In this document: piece by piece, positions 28,005 through 35,721 of the stretch
Layout: every line of letters starts with the position of its first letter
How positions within the stretch are numbered: the first letter of the stretch is position 1
From: Verrucomicrobiota bacterium
Lineage (GTDB): Bacteria; Verrucomicrobiota; Verrucomicrobiia; Limisphaerales; UBA9464
Assembly (NCBI GenBank): GCA_029865985.1
Contig: JARXAF010000090.1
Location: 1 to 46,183 of the forward strand
Direction of reading: 5' to 3'
Length of the DNA stretch: 46,183 nucleotides
Made by a program: the position numbers and the translations under genes
Notes under the pieces: model-generated
The model's input: the letters and a program-made list of their open reading frames with translations, nothing else
What the model was told of the DNA's origin: nothing
Database searches by the model: none

Positions 28005-28690
28005 GGTGTTCCTCCAATCACTCCCTGAGCCTCACGCGGCACTGCAACCGTAGGCAGGCGCACCACCCGACTGACGATTTGCGCCGGCTCTCGAGAACCC
28101 TTGGACTGACCGAAACCCAAGGTCACCCGGACAATCACCGGCAACTGATTGGTCGATAGCCACTCCTCAACAAAGTCCCGCTGCTGACCGTCCCAGAACT
28201 CCAGTTGGAACAATTGGACCTCTCTGGCCAAGACGATACTGGCCGGCTCTCCACCCTGCTCGAAGTCGGCCAGAAGTGAATTCTGTTCCAGCACCAAATC
28301 ATTCCCTCCGGGAGGAACATAGAAACTAACCCGGCGGAGCCGCTCTCCACCGAACATCCCGCTGTTGGGAAAGGAATCCGAGAGGTCTGCCGCGAAGCTC
28401 ACCGCCGCGAATTGGCCCGACGTGTCGGCCTGGAAAAAATAAAGGCGCGGATTCGAGGCGAACATGGTGGCCGAAACGAGGGCGTCCTCCACTGTGCGCA
28501 TGGCCATTCGCGCCCGCTGGGAATCGGTGGTGGAACGGATCGCCGCCTGAGAACTCTGGAAGATCAGTCTCCAGGTCGAGTAGATCATCATGAGGATCAG
28601 GGCGAAGAGGAAGATGGCTACCATGACCTCCATCACCGTGAATCCCGCGCGTCGGAGGCTCCGCCTCCCGGAATGCCACAACGCTTTCAT
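28001..28690 (-). CDS. gspJ: Minor pseudopilin GspJ-like
   Basis: 229 aa. Basic leader then GFTVMEVMVAIFLFALILMM, a prepilin cleavage site and helix, followed by a beta-rich domain (LRRVSFYVPPGGNDLVLEQ, VQLFQLEFWDGQ) of GspJ type and size. Its order H-I-J-K and the ATGA overlap with the I-like gene (28687-28690) support the assignment. Confidence 0.8.
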   Translation of the reverse strand: MKALWHSGRRSLRRAGFTVMEVMVAIFLFALILMMIYSTWRLIFQSSQAAIRSTTDSQRARMAMRTVEDALVSATMFASNPRLYFFQADTSGQFAAVSFAADLSDSFPNSGMFGGERLRRVSFYVPPGGNDLVLEQNSLLADFEQGGEPASIVLAREVQLFQLEFWDGQQRDFVEEWLSTNQLPVIVRVTLGFGQSKGSREPAQIVSRVVRLPTVAVPREAQGVIGGTP

Positions 28691-29091
28691 CGACCCGCCC
28701 CCTGGACGTATTGCTTGGGGAAGAGGAGCACGCTCATGCGCCGCTCGGATCCCTTGGGTCCGCCGACAATGACAAAATCGGCACGGAAGAGGCCGTTGGT
28801 CCCGACTTCATAGACCGTTCGGCTCCATTGGTATCCGGGGTAGAGTTTGCCGAAGTCGCCATTGTCGGACATTTCTTCCAGACGGTTGGAAATGGACAAT
28901 TCCGCTGCCAAACTGCTGGCGTCCACCTCGACCCGATTGAGGGATTTGGCCGATTTGAGCGCGGTGGAACACACCGAAATGAACCCGAAGAGCGCCAACG
29001 CCATGATGGCCGAGGCGACCGCCACTTCGATGAGCGTGAAGGCCTCGCTGGATTGTCCTGGGCCGGCTGATTGGACAGGGTGACACCTCAT
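28687..29091 (-). CDS. Minor pseudopilin GspI-like
   Basis: 134 aa from the ATG at 29091, which overlaps the upstream stop in ATGA (29088-29091). The longer track start at 29169 reads through the end of that upstream gene. Leader ending SSEA, then FTLIEVAVASAIMALALFGF, then a short globular part with SLNRVEVDASSLAAELSISN, as in GspI/PilV-type proteins. Size and position between the H- and J-like genes fit. Confidence 0.75.
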   Translation of the reverse strand: MRCHPVQSAGPGQSSEAFTLIEVAVASAIMALALFGFISVCSTALKSAKSLNRVEVDASSLAAELSISNRLEEMSDNGDFGKLYPGYQWSRTVYEVGTNGLFRADFVIVGGPKGSERRMSVLLFPKQYVQGAGR

Positions 29092-29678
29092 CGGAGATCC
29101 TCGATGGAAAGGCGCGCCGTGATGACCTCCAAGGTGAGTCGCTTCACCTCGAGTCCTCCTTTGAGCCAACTGAGTTCAGCACTCATTGCGTCGCTGGTGC
29201 CATTGGGAAAGAAACGAATCGCAGCCAGTGAAGAACTCATCATGTTCTGCCCGTTCACCAACAAACTCCGGAACGCGACATCGTCATTGAGTTGACCATG
29301 GTAAGGCGGCTTGGACATCGGGCCCGATTGCATATCCTGCGAATCCCGGAGCCGATCGAAGGAGGCCATGGACACCCCATTGGTGGCTCCCATCACGCCT
29401 TCCGGAGCCGGTTCCACCAGAACCCTGCCCTCCGCGCCATAGAGCACCACCTGCATCGGCCGATTGCCCATGATGGCCCGCGCCCGGGCCTCGTTGCAGG
29501 CGGACTCCATCACCTCGAGAGTCTCGGCCATCGCACTCTTTTTATTGGCCATGAATCGGGGGACGGCCACGAACATCATCACGGCCACCAGCATCACTGC
29601 CACCACGAGTTCGATCATGGTGAAGGCCGCGCGGGCGGCACGGTTTCTGGACCCGATGTGGAAGGCCGTCCTCATCAC
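29088..29678 (-). CDS. Pseudopilin GspH-like
   Basis: 196 aa. Leader with basic residues, then AAFTMIELVVAVMLVAVMMF, then the GspH/FimT-type segment VPRFMANKKSAMAETLEVME followed by a beta domain. It is the first pseudopilin after gspF, 9 bp downstream. A second ATG directly after the first would shorten it by one residue. The H assignment rests on order and the early-helix motif. Confidence 0.75.
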   Translation of the reverse strand: MMRTAFHIGSRNRAARAAFTMIELVVAVMLVAVMMFVAVPRFMANKKSAMAETLEVMESACNEARARAIMGNRPMQVVLYGAEGRVLVEPAPEGVMGATNGVSMASFDRLRDSQDMQSGPMSKPPYHGQLNDDVAFRSLLVNGQNMMSSSLAAIRFFPNGTSDAMSAELSWLKGGLEVKRLTLEVITARLSIEDLR

Positions 29679-29687
29679 TTCAGGCGC

Positions 29688-30977
29688 TCACCGTGTGGAA
29701 ATGCTCTCGGTGATCTTGAACATCGCGGACATCACCCCCAGCAACATGAAACCCACCACGAAAGCGATGGCCACAATGATCACTGGTTGGATGAGGTTGG
29801 TCATCGCCGTCAAACCGACATTGAGGTCGTTTTCATAGGTGTCGGCCACATTGGACAAGGCGGCGGGCACATCGCCGGTCTCTTCGCCAATCTTGATCAA
29901 GTCGATCATCAGCTGCGGGAAGAGCCGGCTCTTGGCCAGAGGTTGGGCCAAGGTTTTGCCATCGGTGACAGCCTCCCGAGTCCGGGCGATGGCCTCTTGA
30001 ATGACCACATTGGGCATGACCTGTTCGGTGATGCGCAGCGCCTGCAACACCGGCACGCCGTTTTGCAACAAGGTGGAAAGCGTGCGGGCAAATTGACCGA
30101 AGAGATTCAGTCGCACCACCTTGCCAATCACCGGCAGGCGCATCACCAAACGGTCCAGGGTCTCGCGACCGACCTTGCTGGCCCGGTAGCGTCGGAAACC
30201 GACCACGGCTGCACCGCCAGCCAGCAACAATGCCCACCAATAGCCACTCAGGAAACCACTGATGGCGATGAGCATCTTGGTCATCGCCGGGAGTTCAATC
30301 TTGGTGTTGTCGAAGAGGGTCATGAACTTCGGCAACATGACCGTCATGAAGAAGATCACGAGCGCTCCGCCCACGACGCACACCACGGCCGGATAAATCA
30401 TGGCCGACTTGAACTTCGATTGAACCTCGGCAAAACGGTCGAAGTGGGCCGCTTGCCGGCGCAGCACTTCCTCCAATGCACCGGACTGCTCTCCGGCCCG
30501 GACCATGTTGATGACCAAATCGGGGAAGATGTGGTTCTGACGGGCCATGGCGTCAGAGAGGCTGCGACCCTCGGTCACATCTTGCTTGAGCTGGCGGCTG
30601 GCCTCACCGGGGATGCCCTTGGAGGAAAGGCTTTCCATGCTCCGCAAGGCCATGGTGAGAGGCATGCCGGCCCGCAACAAGTTGGCCAATTGCAGGGTGT
30701 ACATGGCCAACTCCTTCAGTCCGGGCCTCTGTGGACCGCGCTTGAAGATTTGGCTCAAACCGGCCTTGGAACCTTCTGCGGCGGCGCGCGCCGCGGGGGA
30801 ACCCGCCGATGCCGTGGACTTCGCCGGTTTGGCCGAACCCTTACCTTGCACCACGGAAACCGGGATGACCCCCAGCCGTTCGACTTGCGCCACGGCAGCC
30901 GCCCGATCCCCGGCCTCGAGGACTCCTTCGACGAGTTCTCCCGAACGCCGTCGTGCCTTATAGTTGAATTGCGCCAT
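29688..30977 (-). CDS. gspF: Type II secretion inner-membrane platform protein GspF
   Basis: 429 aa, normal length. N-terminal FNYKARRRSGELVEG with the adapter region; an Ala/Ser/Lys-rich linker at about 47-70 is family-variable. Two T2SSF domains follow, each with a typical MAxxLxxGMPL-like helix (LQLANLLRAGMPLTMALRSM; RTLSTLLQNGVPVLQALRI) and membrane spans (VCVVGGALVIFFMTVMLP; VIIVAIAFVVGFMLLGVM). GspF anchors the GspE ATPase and assembles the pseudopilus. No gspE, gspD or major gspG is in the window. Confidence 0.94.
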   Translation of the reverse strand: MAQFNYKARRRSGELVEGVLEAGDRAAAVAQVERLGVIPVSVVQGKGSAKPAKSTASAGSPAARAAAEGSKAGLSQIFKRGPQRPGLKELAMYTLQLANLLRAGMPLTMALRSMESLSSKGIPGEASRQLKQDVTEGRSLSDAMARQNHIFPDLVINMVRAGEQSGALEEVLRRQAAHFDRFAEVQSKFKSAMIYPAVVCVVGGALVIFFMTVMLPKFMTLFDNTKIELPAMTKMLIAISGFLSGYWWALLLAGGAAVVGFRRYRASKVGRETLDRLVMRLPVIGKVVRLNLFGQFARTLSTLLQNGVPVLQALRITEQVMPNVVIQEAIARTREAVTDGKTLAQPLAKSRLFPQLMIDLIKIGEETGDVPAALSNVADTYENDLNVGLTAMTNLIQPVIIVAIAFVVGFMLLGVMSAMFKITESISTR

Positions 30978-31038
30978 GTCGCGTGCCGTTTGGATAACCG
31001 GCGCGCGCCGAAAGTTCCATCTCCCCGATGCAGAGGAT

Positions 31039-31350
31039 TCAGCTCACGGCCAGAAGGGACACCCGTTGCCCCTGCGCATTGCGGCTGATTCCCTGCCCCC
31101 TCGGATCCACCTGCAGGACTCCATCCACCCAAAATGCATACTGGTGATGACCATGACGAATGCTCACGGACGCCTGCCAGGAACCGTCAAACGCCTGGGT
31201 CATGGGGTGGGTCTCCGGATTCCACGCATTGAATTCACCCACCACAGCCACTTTCTGAGCCTGAGGGGCCAAACAGATGAAGTTGACCGGGACCAGCGCC
31301 TTGGAGCCAAGGGATCGCGGAGGACCTGGTGGACGGGGAGCCGGATTCAT
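31039..31350 (-). CDS. Small carbohydrate-binding module 48 (glycogen-binding-like) protein
   Basis: 103 aa from the ATG at 31350; an earlier ATG at 31410 would add 20 residues rich in Cys and Arg. Nearly the whole protein is one CBM48/AMPK-beta-type fold: VNFICLAPQAQKVAVVGEFN, the FNAW signature, GSWQASVSIRHGHHQYAFWV and VDPRGQG. Such stand-alone modules bind alpha-glucans or act in regulatory complexes. It lies 61 bp upstream of gspF on the same strand and probably shares its transcript; a role in secretion is not evident. Confidence 0.8.
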   Translation of the reverse strand: MNPAPRPPGPPRSLGSKALVPVNFICLAPQAQKVAVVGEFNAWNPETHPMTQAFDGSWQASVSIRHGHHQYAFWVDGVLQVDPRGQGISRNAQGQRVSLLAVS

Positions 31351-31539
31351 GGATTCTCGAAATTGTCTCTGCTCGCACTCGATCTCACGCAGACACCGTG
31401 CGCACCGCATGCGAGCCGGCTAAGAAAACCATTTGTAATCTCGGAGCAAGTGGATTTCGCGACAATCAGCCGATTCCTCAAATCCACCGTTCTGCAGGCG
31501 GGTTGCGGATTGAATCGTTTCCAGAGATCCTCACCCCCA

Positions 31540-32274
31540 GTGCTGGGTACTTGGATCAACGCAGCCGCCGGAGTCGGGGCCCTCCTCTGGGCTCGACGGT
31601 CCCTCGGCACCGAGAATCCGCCGCCCAACTCAGGGCGGTTCCGTTGGGGGGCGGCCGGATTGGCGTTGCTCATCGGCGGAACCGGGATCGCTCACACCCT
31701 GCCGCACTCCATTTCAGGAGCGATCCGTTTTCTCGGGATTGCGGTGGTGGGCCTCCTGTCGGGAAATCTGACCGGCCGAATTCTCGGGCTGCAGCGAAGG
31801 CTAGACCTCTGGGGGCGTACTCTTTCCAGTCACCTCCCCACTCCATCAGGAAAACCGATCCGCTTTTCTGGTGCGCTGGCCATGGGAGGGCTCCTGGCCT
31901 TGAACCCGCTGCTCATCCCGGCAGCCATCCAAGACGGCCTGGAACATCGATGGATCGGACTCGCCCTCAAATCTGCCCTAGATGCCATAGCGGTCCACGC
32001 ATGGGTTCGGAGCCTGTCCCCTATTCGATGGAGCCTGTCCCTAGCGATGCTGGGAGTGATCCTTCTTTGGCAATCCGCCTGGACGGTTGGATCCGCGTCA
32101 GCGGCGGATTGGCTGCAGTCCCAAGGGATTTCCGACTCCGTGATGCTGGCTTCCAGTCTCCTGATTCTTTGCAGTGCCCCTGCCATCGCCGGCATCCGGC
32201 GAGCCGCTCTGGCCAATTTATTGCCGACGCTGGTCTGGATTCCGCTCCTCAACTTCTGGCTTCGCAGCCACTGA
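31540..32274 (+). CDS. DUF554-like integral membrane protein
   Basis: 244 aa from a GTG at 31540, chosen because VLGTWINAAAGVGALL matches the family's N-terminus (like M-GT-VN-AA). In-frame alternatives are TTG 31510 and GTG 31450, and the track's 30964 start runs antisense through the CBM48 gene. About seven membrane segments; family landmarks are IPAAIQDGLEHRWIGLALKS, ALDAIAVHAW and LANLLPTLVWIPLL near the end. Two copies of GGAGCCTGTCCC lie in its coding sequence and encode WVRSLSPIRWSLSLA. Function of the family is poorly defined (possible transporter). It is divergent from the CBM48/gspF cluster. Confidence 0.75.
   Translation: MLGTWINAAAGVGALLWARRSLGTENPPPNSGRFRWGAAGLALLIGGTGIAHTLPHSISGAIRFLGIAVVGLLSGNLTGRILGLQRRLDLWGRTLSSHLPTPSGKPIRFSGALAMGGLLALNPLLIPAAIQDGLEHRWIGLALKSALDAIAVHAWVRSLSPIRWSLSLAMLGVILLWQSAWTVGSASAADWLQSQGISDSVMLASSLLILCSAPAIAGIRRAALANLLPTLVWIPLLNFWLRSH
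32009..32041. repeat. Two copies of GGAGCCTGTCCC inside the DUF554-like gene
   Basis: GGAGCCTGTCCC occurs at 32009-32020 and again at 32030-32041, 21 bp apart, keeping the reading frame (translated as RSLSP and WSLSL). It has the same core as the array at 13485 and the copy at 33683. Confidence 0.8.
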
Positions 32275-32436
32275 TGGGATCCGCGGTCAGAGGCCTAGGA
32301 CTTCGAAGACGCCATCAACCTTGAAGAGGTCCTCATACAAACCAGACCTTGATAAACCGGTCCCAAAACCGTTTGTCAGCCCCCTCCCAGCAGCTCTCCC
32401 TTCCCTCAATCGCCTTCGGGCTCTAGGCTCAGGCCC

Positions 32437-33186
32437 ATGACCCCATGGTTGAGTTCCCTTGGTTGCCCGATGGTACTGTGGTCAGGGCTCTGGACCCTGC
32501 CGCTGGCGGCGCAGGTTCCGATTCCTCCGGCTCAGTTGGCCAAACTGCCGCCCGCACTGAAACGACCTGTGGACTTCAAGACTGAGGTCTATCCGCTCTT
32601 CAAGTCGGCCTGCTTCAAGTGCCACGGTCCCGAAAAGCAAAAGGGGAAATACCGGATGGATACCCGCGAGGGAGCATTCAAGGTGACCGGTGACCACGGC
32701 CCAGCCATTCAAGCCGGACAGAGCGACAAGAGCGCCATCATCCTCATGGCAGCCGGGTTGATCGACGAAATGCTCATGCCCCCGCCCGGAGGCAAACCCG
32801 GCGAGAGCGACCCTCTGACGGCCGAACAAATCGGTCTTTTGCGGGCTTGGATTGATCAAGGAGCCCAATGGCCCGACGGTCCCATCGCCGAAGTCATCCA
32901 ACCGGTGCGATTTGATGCGGATATCCAGAAACTCCTCACGGCCTCCTGCTCGAAATGCCATTCCGGCCCCACCGCTGAAGGCGGTTTCTCGGTCGATTCC
33001 CTCGAACGAGTACTGGCTGGAGGCAAGTCCTACGGCAAGGTGGTGGTGCCCGGCGACCTCCGAAAGTCCTCACTCCTGACCATTCTCGCTGGAAAGGACG
33101 AAGACATCCCCAAGCCGGAAGCGCACCGGATGGCCGGCAAGCCCCTTAAAATGGTGGAAGAGTGGATCCGGCAGGGCGCGAAGTAG
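32437..33186 (+). CDS. Planctomycete-type cytochrome c (PSCyt1) protein
   Basis: 249 aa, exported (signal-like MTPWLSSLGCPMVLW with a following hydrophobic stretch ending LAAQ). Two haem-binding CxxCH motifs: C59-FKC-H63 followed by GPEKQKGKYRMDTREG, the typical PSCyt1 continuation, and C171-SKC-H175. Repeated segments such as LMPPPGGKP and LLRAWIDQGAQWP are typical too. Usually this domain is fused to PSD1/PSCyt2 proteins; here it stands alone as a tandem pair. Probably a periplasmic electron carrier. The 3' end overlaps the convergent reductase gene by 41 bp. Confidence 0.9.
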   Translation: MTPWLSSLGCPMVLWSGLWTLPLAAQVPIPPAQLAKLPPALKRPVDFKTEVYPLFKSACFKCHGPEKQKGKYRMDTREGAFKVTGDHGPAIQAGQSDKSAIILMAAGLIDEMLMPPPGGKPGESDPLTAEQIGLLRAWIDQGAQWPDGPIAEVIQPVRFDADIQKLLTASCSKCHSGPTAEGGFSVDSLERVLAGGKSYGKVVVPGDLRKSSLLTILAGKDEDIPKPEAHRMAGKPLKMVEEWIRQGAK

Positions 33187-33928
33187 CTTCAGAGTCAGCC
33201 CGCACGTACCGCAGGAACCGCTCATCGCCCACTGTCCGAACCTGAGCCAACCGAAAACGCGCGGCATCCGCCAAACACGCGGCCAGCGGTCCATCCGCGA
33301 TGGTGGGCGCGGCCCGTCCCCCAAAAACCCGAGGCACGCAGGTCAGACGGATTTCATCCACCCGATTTGCCGCGAGGAGCGCCGCGTTCACCCGACCTCC
33401 CCCCTCCGCCGCCAAACGCCGAATCCCGTGACGCTCTGCCAACCACGACAAGGCGGCTGAAAAATCAAGGCCTTCCCCGGGTGAAACCCAAAGTTCGGCT
33501 CCCAACTGACGCAATCGTTCACGTTGAGCTTTTGGAGCGCTTTCAGCGACCAAAACAACGATAGGAGCCCCCGGATGCTTCCAAAGTTCGGCTTCAGAGG
33601 ACAGCGAAGCGGCCCCACTCACCACCACTCGGACAGGCGCCGGAGCCAATCCCGCCCTCCGCCGGGCCGCCAGATGCTTTGGGGAGCCTGTCCCCAAGGT
33701 GGCCCCGGTCTCTTCGACGGTGCGGGCACCGCACAGCAGCGCATCAGCGGTGGCTCTCAATGCATATAGAGCCCTTTGATCATCAGAACTACCAAAGGTG
33801 GTCACCTCCCGCCCGGCCGTTGCCACCTTGCCGTCGGCCGTCATGGCCATGTTAATGACCACATAGGGGAAAACCCTGGCACCCCGGGAATCCTTCCGCT
33901 GATCAATGGAGGAACATGGCGTCGCCAT
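33146..33928 (-). CDS. RibD C-terminal-type (dihydrofolate-reductase-like) NADPH reductase
   Basis: 260 aa from the ATG at 33928; the track's 34021 start lies 119 bp inside queA. Family landmarks: FPYVVINMAMTADGKVA at the N-terminus, DALLCGARTVEE, LAAEGGGRVNAALLAAN and VDEIRLTCVPRVFGG. It matches the pyrimidine reductase domain of riboflavin synthesis without the deaminase half, so it may be a stand-alone 5-amino-6-(ribosylamino)uracil reductase-like enzyme or a related pterin/folate reductase. It overlaps the end of queA by 26 bp (same strand) and PSCyt1 by 41 bp (convergent). One GGAGCCTGTCCC copy lies in it. Confidence 0.82.
   Translation of the reverse strand: MATPCSSIDQRKDSRGARVFPYVVINMAMTADGKVATAGREVTTFGSSDDQRALYALRATADALLCGARTVEETGATLGTGSPKHLAARRRAGLAPAPVRVVVSGAASLSSEAELWKHPGAPIVVLVAESAPKAQRERLRQLGAELWVSPGEGLDFSAALSWLAERHGIRRLAAEGGGRVNAALLAANRVDEIRLTCVPRVFGGRAAPTIADGPLAACLADAARFRLAQVRTVGDERFLRYVRADSEATSRPAGSTLPPF
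33679..33697. repeat. GGAGCCTGTCCC palindrome inside the RibD-C gene
   Basis: TTGGGGA-GCCTG-TCCCCAA is a perfect inverted repeat with 7-bp arms and the same GCCTG loop as the array at 13485. It is the longest-armed copy in the window. Confidence 0.8.
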
Positions 33929-34973
33929 AACTAAAGAACCGGTATTTCTCTCGAATTGCCTCGGCATAGGCAGCCATAACGAAATCTCGTCCTCGCAATC
34001 CACCGGGATCGGCGAACGCACTGACCAACATCAACAACGTACTCTTGGGCAGGTGAAAGTTGGTCAGCAGGGCATCCACCACTCGGAAAACATGGGGGGG
34101 ATGGATAAAAATCCGGGTCCGCCCAGAACCGGGTTGAATGAGCCCTTCAGCACGGGCCGCCACCGTTTCCAAAACCCGCATGCTGGTGGTCCCGACGGCA
34201 ATCACCCGCCGCCCTGAAGCCTTGGCTTCATTGAGGGCTTGAGCTGTCTCGATTCCCAACTCGTAACGTTCTTCGTGCATGGTGTGGTCTGAGACCGCCT
34301 CCGCCTTGACCGGAAGGAAGGTTCCCGCCCCAACATGCAGTGTGACATAACGCAACCGGACGCCTTTGGCCTCCAAGGCTTGCATTACCCGCTTCGTGAA
34401 GTGCAGTCCCGCCGTCGGAGCCGCCACGGATCCCGCCTGCCGGTTGTAGATGGTCTGATACCGCGCGGCATCGTGATCACTGGCCCCGGATCCACCTCGC
34501 TCGATGTAGGGGGGCAGCGGGATTTGCCCGATTCTTAGAAGCCGTTCCCAGAAGAACTCCGACTGATCCCATTGGACCAAAATGTGCCCTTCGGGATTCT
34601 TGTCCAAGACCTCACACACCAACAACCCCGTTGCGGGATCGCCAAATTGCAGGCGCATGCCCGGCCGTACCCGTTTGCCGGGACGAACCATGGACCACCA
34701 ACGACCAGCCTGAGTCTCCTCCAGCAACAGCAGTTCCACCTGGCCCGGTGACTCCATTTTGCGACCCATCAGTCGGGCGGGAATGACCCGGGAATCGTTC
34801 ATCACCAGCACATCTCCTTCTTGGAGGAGATTAACGATATCGAAAAAACTCTGGTGCTCAACACCTTGAGATTGGCGGTTCAAAACCATCAACCGAGAAC
34901 CATCCCTCTCAGCGCTCGGGGATTGGGCAATCCGATCGATCGGCAGTTCGAAATCAAAATCCGCAACACGCAC
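33903..34973 (-). CDS. queA: S-adenosylmethionine:tRNA ribosyltransferase-isomerase (queuosine synthesis)
   Basis: 356 aa, family length. It transfers and isomerises the ribosyl of SAM onto preQ1 in tRNA to make epoxyqueuosine. QueA landmarks: DFDFELPIDRIAQSPSAERD at the start, VLVMNDSRVIPARLMGRK, YQTIYNRQAGSVAAPTAGLH, FTKRVM and the late LTNFHLPKSTLLMLVSAFA. The ATG at 34973 is the family start. It is divergent from mraZ and overlaps the RibD-C gene by 26 bp, so the two are likely co-transcribed. Confidence 0.96.
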   Translation of the reverse strand: MRVADFDFELPIDRIAQSPSAERDGSRLMVLNRQSQGVEHQSFFDIVNLLQEGDVLVMNDSRVIPARLMGRKMESPGQVELLLLEETQAGRWWSMVRPGKRVRPGMRLQFGDPATGLLVCEVLDKNPEGHILVQWDQSEFFWERLLRIGQIPLPPYIERGGSGASDHDAARYQTIYNRQAGSVAAPTAGLHFTKRVMQALEAKGVRLRYVTLHVGAGTFLPVKAEAVSDHTMHEERYELGIETAQALNEAKASGRRVIAVGTTSMRVLETVAARAEGLIQPGSGRTRIFIHPPHVFRVVDALLTNFHLPKSTLLMLVSAFADPGGLRGRDFVMAAYAEAIREKYRFFSYGDAMFLH

Positions 34974-35211
34974 TCAGGGAGAAAAAGGGAAACAATGCAA
35001 AATGTCGATCTCAAGATGATCAAGTTGTTAACGGTATTTACTGGGTTTTCAACCCATGAAGCCCCCTGTGCATAACTTGTGCATAACATATAGTAAGAAA
35101 AAGCAACGAGTTAGTTGCAAAAAGGGAGAAGATTAGAGTAAGAAGGGGCCGTCCACGGGACCTTGGAATTTCTCGTGGTATTTGAGGGATAAAATCGCTG
35201 ACGGAGTTTGA
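34974..35211. promoter_or_regulatory. AT-rich divergent control region between queA and mraZ
   Basis: 238 bp, clearly richer in A+T than its surroundings and without a supported gene. It contains the hairpin TGGGTT-TTC-AACCCA (35042-35056), two DnaA-box-like sequences, the inverted repeat GCAAC-N6-GTTGC (35103-35118), purine-rich AAAAAGGGA at 34982 and 35119, and AT-rich GGATAAAATC about 20 bp before mraZ. It should hold the promoters for queA and for the dcw cluster. Classical TGGGA-type MraZ boxes were not found. Confidence 0.55.
35067..35086 (-). promoter_or_regulatory. Two DnaA-box-like sites (TTATGCACA), 11 bp apart
   Basis: On the minus strand both 35067-35075 and 35078-35086 read TTATGCACA, which fits the general DnaA-box consensus TTATNCACA exactly. 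They are direct repeats with an 11-bp period, about one helical turn, so two DnaA molecules could bind the same DNA face. They lie about 125 bp upstream of mraZ in AT-rich DNA. Confidence 0.5.
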
Positions 35212-35721
35212 ATGGCCACCGCAGGTGACATCATGGAGACAGGAACCGGTTCTGCTGGAGTGAATCCAGCGGCGAATCGGCCCCGTTTCACTTGGCGATA
35301 CGACCACAAGCTCGACGCTCAAGGCCGCGTTCCCTTGCCGGCAAAATGGCGCCCCGAAGACCCTTCCAGCCTGTCCCTCATGGCGGTGATGATTAAGCAC
35401 CCATCGGAAGCGGAGTTCGTCATGGTGCTTCCAGTTGAGCAGTTCGAGCGGTTCAGCAACCCGATTTGTCAGGGCGACTTCACGGATCCGCTGCGGTTGG
35501 CCGAGCGCCACGACTATGTGGACCGCATCATCGAACTGGAACTCGACAGCGCCGGCCGCATTTCTCTGCCCAAAGAGATGCGCAGCGCAGCCGCACTGAC
35601 CGACGACGTCCTTTTCGTCGGTTGCATCGACCGATTCGAGGTCTGGAACCCCGAGTCTTATCAGATGGCTCGCCTTTCGGAACGCCTTCTCAAGAAGGTC
35701 CAGAACCCCCAAAAAACATGA
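35212..35721 (+). CDS. mraZ: Transcriptional regulator MraZ
   Basis: 169 aa. Two SpoVT/AbrB-like half-domains carry the MraZ signatures: HKLDAQGRVPLPAKWR near residue 32 and LELDSAGRISLPKEMR near residue 108. An N-terminal extension of about 25 residues (MATAGDIMETGTGS) precedes the fold; a start at Met8 is possible. MraZ usually regulates its own dcw operon. It is the first gene of that cluster here, and its stop overlaps the next ATG (ATGA, 35718-35721). Confidence 0.93.
   Translation: MATAGDIMETGTGSAGVNPAANRPRFTWRYDHKLDAQGRVPLPAKWRPEDPSSLSLMAVMIKHPSEAEFVMVLPVEQFERFSNPICQGDFTDPLRLAERHDYVDRIIELELDSAGRISLPKEMRSAAALTDDVLFVGCIDRFEVWNPESYQMARLSERLLKKVQNPQKT

Noticed and set aside
29292-31088. 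598-aa plus-strand ORF, histidine- and glycine-rich
   Set aside because: It is antisense to gspH and gspF, which have clear family motifs; the composition is what GC-rich coding DNA gives on its complement.
30964-31539. N-terminal extension of the DUF554-like ORF in the track
   Set aside because: This part runs antisense through the CBM48 gene and has no membrane character; the family N-terminus starts at the GTG at 31540.
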